DNA from: Clostridium sp. SY8519
GTDB lineage: Bacteria > Bacillota > Clostridia > Lachnospirales > Lachnospiraceae
Direction of reading: 5' to 3'
DNA length: 64,000 nucleotides
NCBI RefSeq assembly: GCF_000270305.1
Contig: NC_015737.1
Location: forward strand, 2,356,501-2,420,500
This document shows positions 20,282 through 28,971 of this stretch, piece after piece. The translations under genes were made by a program, and so were the position numbers. Below the pieces are notes generated by a model, which worked only from the letters and a program-made list of their open reading frames with translations, did no database searches and was not told the DNA's origin. Position 1 is the first letter of the stretch, and the number at the start of each line of letters is the position of its first letter.

Positions 20282-20733
20282 ATCAAAAACGAATCATGGG
20301 ACTGGATTTCGGAAGCAAGACAGTGGGTGTCGCAGTCAGCGATCCGCTGCTGATCACTGCGCAGGGAGTGGAAATCATCCGGCGCAAATCACCCTCCAAG
20401 CTTCGCCAGACACTGGCCAGGATCCAGGAGCTGACAGAAGAGTATGACATAGGTACCATTGTTCTCGGATATCCCAGGAATATGAACGGAACAGAAGGAG
20501 AACGGTGCGGGAAGACGATGGAATTCAAAGAAATGCTGGAAAAGCGTCTCTCACTGCCGGTTACGCTCTGGGATGAGCGCTTGTCCACCGTGGAATCGGA
20601 ACAGATTATGATCCGGCGCGGAATCCGCAGAGAACATCGCAAAGAATATGTGGATCAGATCGCGGCCACGATCATTCTGCAGGGGTACCTGGACTTCAGC
20701 GCCCGTGAAGAAAATCAGACAGTTATGGAGTAA
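20272..20733 (+). CDS. ruvX: Holliday junction resolvase-like RuvX/YqgF
   Basis: The 153-residue protein has the RNase H-like fold of the YqgF family: MGLDFGSKTVGVAVSDPLL, VLGYPRNMNGTEG and WDERLSTVESE carry the acidic catalytic positions, and DQIAATIILQGYL is the last helix. The family is linked to Holliday junction resolution and to 16S rRNA 5' end processing. The start at 20272 lies within the end of ireB; an internal ATG at 20296 would remove eight residues and is possible. Confidence 0.93.
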   Translation: MGINQKRIMGLDFGSKTVGVAVSDPLLITAQGVEIIRRKSPSKLRQTLARIQELTEEYDIGTIVLGYPRNMNGTEGERCGKTMEFKEMLEKRLSLPVTLWDERLSTVESEQIMIRRGIRREHRKEYVDQIAATIILQGYLDFSAREENQTVME

Positions 20734-20740
20734 ACAGCGG

Positions 20741-21004
20741 ATGGAAACAATCAGCTTTTACGATACAGAAACCAACGAACTTTTAGAAGCATATGTACTG
20801 GAACAGACGGTAATCGGCGGCGTTCCGTATCTTCTTGTGACGGAAAGCGAAGATCAGGAAGAAGACGCCACCGCTTATATTCTTCGTGAAGTACAGGGCG
20901 GCCAGGCGGAAGCCTGCTACGAAATTGTCAATGATGATAACGAATTACAGGCAATTTCCAAGGTGTTTGCCGAAATGCTGGAAGACGTGGATTTTGAAAT
21001 TTAA
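20741..21004 (+). CDS. DUF1292 (YrzB family) protein
   Basis: This acidic 87-residue protein begins METISFYDTETNE and contains ESEDQEEDATAYILRE, the normal DUF1292 pattern. It completes the conserved ireB-ruvX-DUF1292 cluster, but its function is not known. The ATG lies 7 bases after ruvX. In many relatives a Fur-family regulator follows; here the next 243 bases hold no recognisable gene. Confidence 0.85.
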   Translation: METISFYDTETNELLEAYVLEQTVIGGVPYLLVTESEDQEEDATAYILREVQGGQAEACYEIVNDDNELQAISKVFAEMLEDVDFEI

Positions 21005-21247
21005 ACAGAAGAAAAGCCCGGGAAACACGCTGTCTGCCGTATCAGGCCGAACCTGCGTTTTTCACGTTTGTTCCGCAGAGGAAACGGAAGCAGCCGGTTT
21101 CGCGGCGCCTGTCGGATGTGAGTGCATCACAGAGGACAACAGAAAACAGTTTACGGATCAGCGGACAGAGATGCCCGCCTGTTTCTTTGCGCAGAGGCAG
21201 CAGAGGGACTGTTTTTCTGTGTGTAAAAACAGAAAAGAGGTAGGAGT
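21005..21247. other. Gap between DUF1292 and RNase J genes
   Basis: I find no convincing gene, promoter or terminator in these 243 bases. The only long open frame overlaps both neighbours, has no ribosome binding site and gives an unconvincing composition. GAGGTAGGAG near the right end is the ribosome binding site of the RNase J gene. Confidence 0.6.
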
Positions 21248-22933
21248 TTGGCAAAACAAAACAAAAAAAATCAGGTAAATTATGACAAAAAACTAAAGAT
21301 TATCCCCCTGGGCGGTCTGGAAACCATCGGAATGAATATTACCGCCTTCGAATATGACAACAGCATTATTGTGGTGGACTGCGGAATGGCATTTCCGGAT
21401 TATGATATGTACGGAATTGACCTGTGTGTGCCGGTGCTGGATTATCTGCAGGAAAATCTGGACCGGGTCAAAGGATTTTTCATCACCCACGGCCATGAGG
21501 ACCATATCGGCGCGCTGCCCTATGTGCTTCTGGAGGTCAATGTGCCGATCTACGCCACCAAGCTGACCATGGGACTGATTGAGCATAAACTGGAAGAACA
21601 CAGCCTGCTGGATCAGGTCAAACGGAAAGTGGTGAAATACGGCCAGCACATTAATCTCGGATGTTTCCGGGTGGAATTCATCAAGACCAATCACAGCATT
21701 CAGGATGCGGCTGCCCTGGCGATCTATTCTCCGGCAGGTATTGTTGTGCACACCGGCGATTTTAAAGTGGATTTCACACCGGTGTTCGGCGACGCGATTG
21801 ACCTGCAGCGTTTCGGAGAACTGGGCAAAAAGGGTGTGCTGGCGCTGATGTGCGACAGTACCAATGCCGAGCGTCCCGGCTTTACCAAGTCTGAACGGGT
21901 AGTGGGCAAGGCCTTTGACACCATTTTCAGGGAACACCAGAACCAGAGAATTATTATTGCCACCTTTGCGTCAAATGTGGACCGTGTGCAGCAGATCATC
22001 AACACCGCGCATGTCTACGGCAGAAAAGTCTGCGTGGAAGGCAGGAGTATGGTAAACATCATCTCCATTGCTTCCGAGCTGGGCTATCTGAAGGTGCCGA
22101 AGGATACACTGGTGGAAGTGGACCAGTTAAAGAACTATCCGGATGAAAAGACGGTGCTGATTACCACCGGTTCCCAGGGAGAACCGCTGGCTGCCCTGTC
22201 CCGGATGGCCATGGGGATCCACAGAAAAGTAAAAATCAGCCCCAACGATCTGATTGTATTCAGTTCCAATCCGATTCCGGGCAACGAAAAAGCCGTATCA
22301 AAGATCATTAACGAACTGTACGCCCAGTCCGCGGAAGTGATTTTCCAGGATACCCATGTATCCGGCCATGCCTGCCAGGAAGAGATCAAACTGATTTATT
22401 CCCTGGTGCATCCCAAATATGCGATCCCGATTCACGGAGAATTCAAGCACAGAAAAGCACAGGCAGCGATTGCCGCGGAAATGGGATATGACAAAGACCA
22501 TATCCTTATGATCAACTCCGGCGATGTGCTGGCGATTGATGATGAGGGAGCGGATGTGATCGGAACCGTTCCGGTAGGAAATGTATTTGTAGACGGACTG
22601 GGCATCGGCGATGTGGGAAACATTGTCATGCGCGACCGGCAGCATCTGGCAGAGGACGGCATCGTGATTGTGGTCATGACCATGGATTCAGCTTCCGGAC
22701 AGATTATCGCGGGTCCGGATATTGTGTCCCGGGGATTTATCTACGTGCGGGAGTCTGAGAGCCTGATGGAGGAATCTCAGGGAGTCCTGAATGATACCGT
22801 CGACCGCATTGCCAGAAAAGGCATCCGGGACTGGGGAAAGATCAAGAGTGAAATCCGGGAGAATCTTGGCAGCTTCTTCTGGAAAAAGACAAAACGGAAA
22901 CCAATGATCATTCCGATTATTATGGATGTATAG
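21248..22933 (+). CDS. rnj: Ribonuclease J
   Basis: RNase J is the main 5'-3' exonuclease and an endonuclease of mRNA turnover and rRNA maturation in Firmicutes. The 561-residue protein has the beta-lactamase zinc motif THGHEDHIGALPY, the beta-CASP region and the C-terminal HGEFKHRKAQA. Translation starts at TTG after GTAGGAG; the first in-frame ATG, 28 codons on, lies within the beta-lactamase core. Only one copy is present in this window, so J1 or J2 cannot be assigned. Confidence 0.95.
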   Translation: MAKQNKKNQVNYDKKLKIIPLGGLETIGMNITAFEYDNSIIVVDCGMAFPDYDMYGIDLCVPVLDYLQENLDRVKGFFITHGHEDHIGALPYVLLEVNVPIYATKLTMGLIEHKLEEHSLLDQVKRKVVKYGQHINLGCFRVEFIKTNHSIQDAAALAIYSPAGIVVHTGDFKVDFTPVFGDAIDLQRFGELGKKGVLALMCDSTNAERPGFTKSERVVGKAFDTIFREHQNQRIIIATFASNVDRVQQIINTAHVYGRKVCVEGRSMVNIISIASELGYLKVPKDTLVEVDQLKNYPDEKTVLITTGSQGEPLAALSRMAMGIHRKVKISPNDLIVFSSNPIPGNEKAVSKIINELYAQSAEVIFQDTHVSGHACQEEIKLIYSLVHPKYAIPIHGEFKHRKAQAAIAAEMGYDKDHILMINSGDVLAIDDEGADVIGTVPVGNVFVDGLGIGDVGNIVMRDRQHLAEDGIVIVVMTMDSASGQIIAGPDIVSRGFIYVRESESLMEESQGVLNDTVDRIARKGIRDWGKIKSEIRENLGSFFWKKTKRKPMIIPIIMDV

Positions 22934-22951
22934 GAAGTATTCGGAAGACAT

Positions 22952-23614
22952 ATGATAGTAAACAGTCGTTACACCACGTTTATGAATTCCTTCAGCCAGG
23001 AACTGCCGCCGCTGCTGAAAGCGATCGAGCAGGAGGCCCTTGCGGACTATGTGCCCATCATCAGGAAGGAGACCCAGTCACTGCTGCGGGTCATGCTTGC
23101 GGCAGTCCGGCCGGGCAGAATTCTCGAAGTCGGTACGGCAACCGGGTTTTCCTCCCTGCTGATGGCGGAATCCGCGCCGGATCCGGTGCGGATTACAACG
23201 ATTGAGAATTATAAAAAAAGAATCCCCATTGCCCGGGAGAATTTCCGGCGGGCCGGCAGAAGCGATGAGATCACGCTGCTGGAAGGGGATGCGGCGGATG
23301 TGCTGAAGACGCTGACAGAACCATATGATTTTATTTTCATGGATGCCGCGAAAGGGCAGTATCTGAGCTTCCTGGATGATATTATGCGTCTCCTGGCGCC
23401 CGGCGGAATGCTGATTTCCGATAATGTGCTTCAGGACGGGGATATCATTGAATCCAGGTATGCGGTTGCGCGGCGCAACCGAACGATTCACAAGCGGATG
23501 CGGGAGTATCTGTATACCCTTACCCACAGAGAAGATCTGGATACCTGTATTCTGCCATCCGGCGACGGTGTAACCATCAGCGTAAAGAAAACCGCTGAGA
23601 AAGGACGGGAATGA
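22952..23614 (+). CDS. trmR: O-methyltransferase, TrmR-like (tRNA ho5U34)
   Basis: The 220-residue class I methyltransferase has ILEVGTATGFSSLLMA as its SAM motif and DFIFMDAAKGQY as the acidic metal region, the pattern of family 3 O-methyltransferases. It overlaps by ATGA with a U32 peptidase gene. In Bacillus subtilis the equivalent pair is yrrM (TrmR, methylates 5-hydroxyuridine at tRNA position 34) and yrrN/yrrO (TrhP, makes the hydroxyuridine). That context supports the TrmR reading over a catechol methyltransferase. Confidence 0.82.
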   Translation: MIVNSRYTTFMNSFSQELPPLLKAIEQEALADYVPIIRKETQSLLRVMLAAVRPGRILEVGTATGFSSLLMAESAPDPVRITTIENYKKRIPIARENFRRAGRSDEITLLEGDAADVLKTLTEPYDFIFMDAAKGQYLSFLDDIMRLLAPGGMLISDNVLQDGDIIESRYAVARRNRTIHKRMREYLYTLTHREDLDTCILPSGDGVTISVKKTAEKGRE

Positions 23615-24852
23615 GAAATATTGAATTACTGATACCTGCCAGCTGTCTGGAAGTGCTGAAAGTAGCAGTTATTTTCGGCGCGGACGCGGTGTATCTCGGC
23701 GGCGAGGCCTTCGGGCTCCGCGCGAAGGCCAAGAATTTTACCAATGATGAGATCCGGGAGGGCATTGCGTTTGCCCATGCGCATCAGGTGAAAGTATATA
23801 TTACGGCAAACATTCTGGCCCACAACAGGGATCTGGAAGGCGTGCGGGAATATTTCCGGGAACTGAAGGAAATACGCCCGGACGCGATCCTGATTTCGGA
23901 TCCGGGAGTTTTTGCAATTGCGAAAGAAGTATGCCCGGAAATCGACATTCACATCAGCACCCAGGCGAATAACACCAATTACGGCACTTATAATTTCTGG
24001 CATTCCCTGGGGGCTACCCGTGTGGTGACAGCCCGGGAACTTTCCATTGAAGAGATCCGGGAGATCCGGGCCCACATTCCGGATGATCTGGAAATCGAAA
24101 CCTTTGTCCATGGGGCCATGTGCATCTCCTATTCCGGCCGCTGCCTGTTAAGCAACTATATGACGGGCCGGGATGCCAATCAGGGAGCCTGCACCCACCC
24201 CTGCCGCTGGAAATATTCCGTGGTGGAGGAGACGAGGCCCGGAGAGTATATGCCGGTCTATGAAAATGAACGAGGCACCTTTCTGTTTAACTCCAAGGAT
24301 CTGTGCATGATTGAACATCTGCCGGAGCTGATCGAAGCGGGCGTGGACAGCCTGAAGGTAGAGGGACGGATGAAGACGGCGCTGTATGTGGCCACCGTGG
24401 CACGTACTTACCGCAGGGCAATTGACGATTATCTGGAAAGTCCGGAAAAATACCGCGCAAATATGCCCTGGTATCTGGATCAGATTTCCGACTGCACTTA
24501 CCGCCAGTTTACAACCGGATTCTTTTTCGGCAAACCGTCGGAAGAAGCCCAGATCTATGATAACAACACCTATGTCCGTGCCTATACCTATCTTGGGGTG
24601 ATCCGTCAGCTGGATGCGCAGGGCAGAGGCGTGTTTGAACAGAAGAATAAATTTTCAGTGGGAGAAACCATTGAAATCATGAAACCGGACGGCAGAAATC
24701 TGTCTGTGACCGTGCGGTCCCTCACAGACGCGGAAGGAAATGAGATGCAGAGCTGTCCGCATTCCAGACAGGAAGTCCATGTGGACCTGGGAGCGGAACT
24801 GGAGCCTTATGATATTCTGCGGAGACAGGAGAAAGAAGGAGTACAGGCATAA
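23611..24852 (+). CDS. trhP: U32 peptidase family, TrhP-like tRNA hydroxylation protein
   Basis: The 413-residue protein belongs to peptidase family U32. It has the N-terminal barrel (ELLIPASCLEVLKVAV, YLGGEAFGLRAKAKNF) and the conserved cysteine region from HGAMCISYSGRC to GACTHPCRW, known in this family to bind an Fe-S cluster. Members include TrhP, which with prephenate helps form 5-hydroxyuridine at tRNA position 34. The ATGA overlap with the TrmR-like gene makes this role more likely than proteolysis. The C-terminal barrel region is present but short. B. subtilis uses two such genes (yrrN, yrrO); only one is here. Confidence 0.85.
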   Translation: MRNIELLIPASCLEVLKVAVIFGADAVYLGGEAFGLRAKAKNFTNDEIREGIAFAHAHQVKVYITANILAHNRDLEGVREYFRELKEIRPDAILISDPGVFAIAKEVCPEIDIHISTQANNTNYGTYNFWHSLGATRVVTARELSIEEIREIRAHIPDDLEIETFVHGAMCISYSGRCLLSNYMTGRDANQGACTHPCRWKYSVVEETRPGEYMPVYENERGTFLFNSKDLCMIEHLPELIEAGVDSLKVEGRMKTALYVATVARTYRRAIDDYLESPEKYRANMPWYLDQISDCTYRQFTTGFFFGKPSEEAQIYDNNTYVRAYTYLGVIRQLDAQGRGVFEQKNKFSVGETIEIMKPDGRNLSVTVRSLTDAEGNEMQSCPHSRQEVHVDLGAELEPYDILRRQEKEGVQA

Positions 24853-24854
24853 TT

Positions 24855-25907
24855 ATGGAACAGTATGTAGCTTATGTTGGAACCTATACACACGGCAGCA
24901 GCAGGGGAATCCATATTTATGATATAGATCCGGCTACCTGGAAGATGCGGGAACGAAAAGTGGTGCCCATCAATAATCCGTCAGATATCGTGGTATCCAA
25001 GGACCGCCGTTTTCTGTATTCCATTGCGGATGAAGGCGTCCGTTCTTTCCGGATTCAGAAAGACGGCGATCTGCAGCCGCTGAACGCGGCCTGGACAGGG
25101 GCGATGCGCGGAACAGATCTGGAAATCTCAAAAGACGGAAAATATCTGTTTGTGGGCGGCTACCATGACGGCAGCGTTTCTGTGCTGCACGTAAATGAGG
25201 ACGGCTCCGTGGGGGCGATCGCGGATAATGTGTTTCATGAAAACACAACAAAAGGTCTGACAAAATCTGCATCCGCGCCCCATGTCACCTGTATCCGTCA
25301 GCTGCCGGACACCGTGGGATTCGCGGCAGTGGATTCCGGACTGGATCATGTAAAAATCTATCATCTTCAGCCGAAGACCGGCAAGCTGAAGCTCCATGAT
25401 ATCCTGCGGCTGGAAATCAACAGTTCGCCGATCGCGATCCGTTTTTCCGCGGACGGGAGATTTTCCTATCTTCTTTCCGAGGCGGACAATACCGTAACTG
25501 TTTTTCAGCTGGGAATCGATAAAGACGGCTTCAATACCTTTGAAACCATTCAGAAGATCCCCTGTTCCGAAGAGAAAGATTTCCGCAGTATCGCAGCCTG
25601 CTCCATGGAACTGACCATGGGAGGCAAACATCTTCTTGTGGGAAATAACGGCACAAATACCATGACAGTGTTTAATGTGGATCTGAAGACCGGACTGCTG
25701 AGCAAACTGTTTGAAAACCGCACCAGCGGCAGTTATCCGAAAGCACTGGGGCTCATGCCGGACAACCGGCATGTGGCAGTGCTGGCCCATGATACTAATG
25801 AGATTATTTCTCTGTACATGAATTATCCGAAAAATTATTTTCTTATGGATGCAAAGCCAATCCAGGTGGAACAGCCCAACTGCATTGCAATCTGCAAGCT
25901 GGTGTAG
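24855..25907 (+). CDS. Beta-propeller lactonase family protein
   Basis: The 350-residue protein reads as a seven-bladed propeller of the 6-phosphogluconolactonase (Pgl/YbhE) family: YVGTYTHGSSRGIHIYDID at the start, repeated motifs such as SKDGKYLFVGGYHDGSVSV and FSADGRFSYLLSEADNTVTVF. Related proteins hydrolyse 6-phosphogluconolactone, but many members have no proven substrate. There is no signal peptide, so it should be cytosolic. It starts 2 bases after the U32 gene and shares its transcript, which may be chance. A bidirectional terminator follows. Confidence 0.75.
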   Translation: MEQYVAYVGTYTHGSSRGIHIYDIDPATWKMRERKVVPINNPSDIVVSKDRRFLYSIADEGVRSFRIQKDGDLQPLNAAWTGAMRGTDLEISKDGKYLFVGGYHDGSVSVLHVNEDGSVGAIADNVFHENTTKGLTKSASAPHVTCIRQLPDTVGFAAVDSGLDHVKIYHLQPKTGKLKLHDILRLEINSSPIAIRFSADGRFSYLLSEADNTVTVFQLGIDKDGFNTFETIQKIPCSEEKDFRSIAACSMELTMGGKHLLVGNNGTNTMTVFNVDLKTGLLSKLFENRTSGSYPKALGLMPDNRHVAVLAHDTNEIISLYMNYPKNYFLMDAKPIQVEQPNCIAICKLV

Positions 25908-25970
25908 CCGGCAGCGCGGTTTACCGACCGCCTGCAGGCTACCGCAATTTACGAACTGCTGCAATCAGCG

Positions 25971-26031
25971 AAAAAAACCTGCCTTCCGAAAACAGGATCT
26001 GTACGGTCCATATACGGAAGACAGGTTTTTT
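25971..26031. terminator. Bidirectional terminator between the lactonase gene and aroC
   Basis: A7 then CCTG-CTTCCG on the left pairs with CGGAAG-CAGG then T7 on the right, with one mismatch; the loop is about 26 bases. It can end transcription from both convergent genes. Confidence 0.75.
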
Positions 26032-26073
26032 GCAGAAATAGATAAGTTCGGACTGACCGGTAACTAGCTGGCA

Positions 26074-27174
26074 TTACCGGTAAATGCGGAGGAGATAATC
26101 CATGGTGGCAGACATATTTGTCATCAGCAGATCCAGGATCGTTATGGCGGCCATGGATTCCACAACTACCACGGCACGGGGGACAATGACCGGATCGTGA
26201 CGGCCGCCGATGGTGATTTCACAGGGCTGATGCTCCCGGTTTACGGTCTGCTGGGGCTGGGCGATGGAGGGCGTGGGCTTGACTGCGGCACGGAAACAGA
26301 GTGTATCGCCGTCGCTGATGCCTCCCAGGACACCGCCGGCATGATTGGTCTGCTTGCCCACAGAACCGTCGCTGCGGCGGCAGAAGGGATCATTGTTTTC
26401 CGAGCCTCTGTTTCCGGCGGCCTGAAAACCGTCGCCGATTTCGAATCCTTTGACCGCGCCGATGGAAAGGACTGCCTGTGCCAGGCAGGCGTCCAGCTTG
26501 CGGAAGACCGGGTCGCCCAGTCCGGCCGGGAGTCCGGTCACCCGGCATTCGATGATTCCCCCGATGGAATCTTTTTCCTTCATGCACTGCCGAATGTATT
26601 CCGATGCCCGGGCCGCAGCCTCTGCATCCGGCATATAGAGGGCATTGCGGCGGATCTGATCCGGGTCGAACCCCAGGGGGTCACAGGAAACCGGTCCGAT
26701 GGAACTGGTGTAGGTACACAGGGAAATCCCCAGTGTATTCAGAATGCGGGAGGCGACCGCGCCGGCCGCCACCCGGCCGATGGTTTCGCGTCCGGAGGAA
26801 CGGCCGCCGCCGCGGTAATCCCGGAAGCCGTATTTCCGGTCAAAGGTATAGTCTGCGTGGCCGGGACGGTATACATCCGCTAATTTGCTGTAATCGCCGG
26901 AGTGCTGGTTCGTATTGGGTACGAAGAGACTGATGGGCGTGCCGGTGGTCTTCCCTTCAAAGACGCCGGACAGGATCTGCACTGCGTCAGCTTCCTTTCG
27001 CGGGGTGGAAAATTCGGATTGACCGGGTTTCCTGCGGTCCAGAAAGTCCTGAATGTGGGAAGGGGACAGGGACAGACCGGCCGGACAGCCGTCTATGACG
27101 ACACCGATGCCGGCGCCGTGGGACTCTCCCCAGGTTGTAATGGAAAATAAAGTTCCGTATGTGGATCCTGCCAT
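26074..27174 (-). CDS. aroC: Chorismate synthase
   Basis: AroC makes chorismate from 5-enolpyruvylshikimate 3-phosphate with reduced FMN, the last shared step of aromatic synthesis and the source of substrate for TrpE in this window. The 366-residue protein has TWGESHG at the N-terminus and the signature [20 protein letters not shown] used ATG at 27174, preceded on the minus strand by AGGAGGAG; a longer frame to 27240 is not needed. No other shikimate gene is adjacent. It is transcribed divergently from tgt. Confidence 0.96.
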   Translation of the reverse strand: MAGSTYGTLFSITTWGESHGAGIGVVIDGCPAGLSLSPSHIQDFLDRRKPGQSEFSTPRKEADAVQILSGVFEGKTTGTPISLFVPNTNQHSGDYSKLADVYRPGHADYTFDRKYGFRDYRGGGRSSGRETIGRVAAGAVASRILNTLGISLCTYTSSIGPVSCDPLGFDPDQIRRNALYMPDAEAAARASEYIRQCMKEKDSIGGIIECRVTGLPAGLGDPVFRKLDACLAQAVLSIGAVKGFEIGDGFQAAGNRGSENNDPFCRRSDGSVGKQTNHAGGVLGGISDGDTLCFRAAVKPTPSIAQPQQTVNREHQPCEITIGGRHDPVIVPRAVVVVESMAAITILDLLMTNMSATMDYLLRIYR

Positions 27175-27218
27175 ATGGATCTCCTCCTGCAGTGATAAAA
27201 ATTCGGGTGTTAAACTTC

Positions 27219-27247
27219 TTGACAGATATTCCTGTTCCATGAATAAT
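27219..27247 (+). promoter_or_regulatory. Promoter for tgt
   Basis: TTGACA (27219-27224) and AATAAT (27242-27247) are 17 bases apart; TAATAT two bases later is an alternative -10. About 60 bases separate it from the tgt start codon. Confidence 0.5.
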
Positions 27248-27312
27248 ATCGGATGGACTCAGTATTTATCCATCATAATGGAAATAAAAATAAAAGTAAA
27301 GAGAGGCAATCC

Positions 27313-28443
27313 ATGTATCAGGTTTTAAAAACAGACGGCAGGGCAAAACGCGGACGCCTGAAAACCGTTCACGGCGTAATCGAGACACCGGTTTTCATGA
27401 ACGTGGGAACTGTGGCGGCAATCAAGGGCGCGGTAGACGCTTCCGACCTGGAGAAGATCCATACCCAGGTCTGGCTGGCCAATACCTATCATCTCCATGT
27501 GCGGACGGGAGACAAGTTAATCCATGAACTGGGCGGCCTGCACCGTTTTATGGACTGGCACGGCCCGATTCTGACAGATTCCGGCGGATTTCAGGTGTTT
27601 TCCCTGGCCGGACTGCGAAAAATCAGGGAAGAGGGCGTCAGCTTCCGCTCCCATATCGACGGACATAAGATCTTTATGGGGCCGGAAGAGAGCATGCAGA
27701 TCCAGTCAAATCTGGGATCGACGATTGCGATGGCGTTTGATGAGTGTCCGCCGGCGCTGGCGGAACGCAGCTATGTGGAACAGTCGGTCAATCGTACCAC
27801 CCGCTGGCTGAAACGGTGCCAGGAGGAAATGGGGCGGCTTAATCGAATGGAAACCACCCTCAACCGCAGCCAGCTTCTGTTTGGAATCAATCAGGGAGCG
27901 ATATATGAAGATATCCGGATCGAACACGCCAAAACCATCGCGGATATGGATCTGGACGGATACGCGGTCGGCGGCCTTGCTGTAGGAGAAACCCATGAAG
28001 AGATGTATCACATCCTGGATGTGACGGTGCCGTATCTTCCCCAGGACAAACCCACCTATCTGATGGGAGTCGGCACACCGGAGAATATCCTGGAGGCCGT
28101 GGACCGGGGCGTGGATTTCTTCGACTGTGTATACCCGAGCAGAAACGGCCGCCACGGGCATGTGTATACGAATCACGGAAAGATCAATCTGTTTAACCGG
28201 AAATATGAGAAGGATATGACCCCCATCGAGGAAGGCTGCGGCTGTCCCACCTGTCAGAGATTCTCCAGGGCATATCTGCGTCACCTGCTGAAAGCGAAGG
28301 AAATGCTGGGCATGCGGCTCTGTGTGCTGCACAACCTGTATTTCTACAATACCATGATGCAGGAAATCCGGGATGCGATTGAAGCAGGCAGGTTTCAGGA
28401 ATACAAAAATGAGAAGATTTCAGGTATGAAATCACTTGAATAA
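27313..28443 (+). CDS. tgt: tRNA-guanine transglycosylase
   Basis: Tgt exchanges guanine 34 for a queuine precursor in tRNAs with GUN anticodons. The 376-residue protein has the active-site aspartate region TDSGGFQVFSLAGL, GGLAVGETHEEM, the DCVYPSRNGRHG segment and the zinc ligands CGCPTCQRFS with a later histidine. ATG 27313 follows AGAGAGG. In many genomes queA sits beside it; here it does not. yajC follows with its own promoter, a common tgt-yajC pairing. Confidence 0.96.
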   Translation: MYQVLKTDGRAKRGRLKTVHGVIETPVFMNVGTVAAIKGAVDASDLEKIHTQVWLANTYHLHVRTGDKLIHELGGLHRFMDWHGPILTDSGGFQVFSLAGLRKIREEGVSFRSHIDGHKIFMGPEESMQIQSNLGSTIAMAFDECPPALAERSYVEQSVNRTTRWLKRCQEEMGRLNRMETTLNRSQLLFGINQGAIYEDIRIEHAKTIADMDLDGYAVGGLAVGETHEEMYHILDVTVPYLPQDKPTYLMGVGTPENILEAVDRGVDFFDCVYPSRNGRHGHVYTNHGKINLFNRKYEKDMTPIEEGCGCPTCQRFSRAYLRHLLKAKEMLGMRLCVLHNLYFYNTMMQEIRDAIEAGRFQEYKNEKISGMKSLE

Positions 28444-28464
28444 TTTTCAGATTTCTTGTAGAAT
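28436..28464 (+). promoter_or_regulatory. Promoter for yajC
   Basis: TTGAAT (28436-28441, overlapping the end of tgt) and TAGAAT (28459-28464) are 17 bases apart. It gives a leader of about 60 bases before yajC. Confidence 0.55.
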
Positions 28465-28529
28465 ATAGAGCAGTGTTTTTATCAATTTAGGAACACAAAG
28501 TATACAGGTTGATGTTAGGAGGATTTAAC

Positions 28530-28910
28530 ATGGCAATTTTATCCGGCGGCGGACAGTCAGGAAGTATGCTGATTATCTGGGTGGTTATCCTGGTGGTCTT
28601 CATGTTCGTATTTATGATTCGCCCGCAGAGAAAGGAACAGCAGAGAAAGAATGATCTTATGTCCCGGATGGCAGTCGGAGATACCGTACTGACTACCAGC
28701 GGTTTCTATGGTACGATTATTGACATTGAGGATGAAACCGTGATCGTTGAGTTCGGCAACAACAAAAACTGCCGGATTCCGATGCAGCGTGCGGCAATTG
28801 CTCAGGTGGAAAAGGCAGAAGATGCAATCGCGACAGAAGAAGATACAGCAAAGGAAAATGACGAAGAATTAAACAAGCCAAAAGGACTGTTTGGCCGTAA
28901 GAAGAAATAA
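28530..28910 (+). CDS. yajC: Preprotein translocase subunit YajC
   Basis: YajC is a small accessory membrane protein of the Sec translocase. The 126-residue product has one membrane helix near the N-terminus (LIIWVVILVVFMFVFMI), then RPQRKEQQRKNDLMSRM and the cytosolic domain GDTVLTTSGFYGTI, followed by an acidic/lysine tail. ATG 28530 follows TAGGAGG at 7 bases. secD and secF, often nearby, are not in this window. Confidence 0.95.
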   Translation: MAILSGGGQSGSMLIIWVVILVVFMFVFMIRPQRKEQQRKNDLMSRMAVGDTVLTTSGFYGTIIDIEDETVIVEFGNNKNCRIPMQRAAIAQVEKAEDAIATEEDTAKENDEELNKPKGLFGRKKK

Positions 28911-28918
28911 ATCAATTC

Positions 28919-28945
28919 TGCCCCCGGATTTTTCGGGGGCATTCT
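28919..28945 (+). terminator. Hairpin after yajC
   Basis: TGCCCCCG (28919-28926) pairs perfectly with CGGGGGCA (28934-28941). The following TTCTT is a weak U tract, so termination may be partial and allow some read-through into leuB, which starts 31 bases on and has no separate promoter that I can see. Confidence 0.6.
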
Positions 28946-28971
28946 TCACATTCCAGTGGGAGGTTACAGAC

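Noticed and set aside
20886..21278. Possible gene in the gap before RNase J
   Set aside because: The frame begins inside the DUF1292 gene, lacks a ribosome binding site and gives no family resemblance; no Fur-like motif is present.
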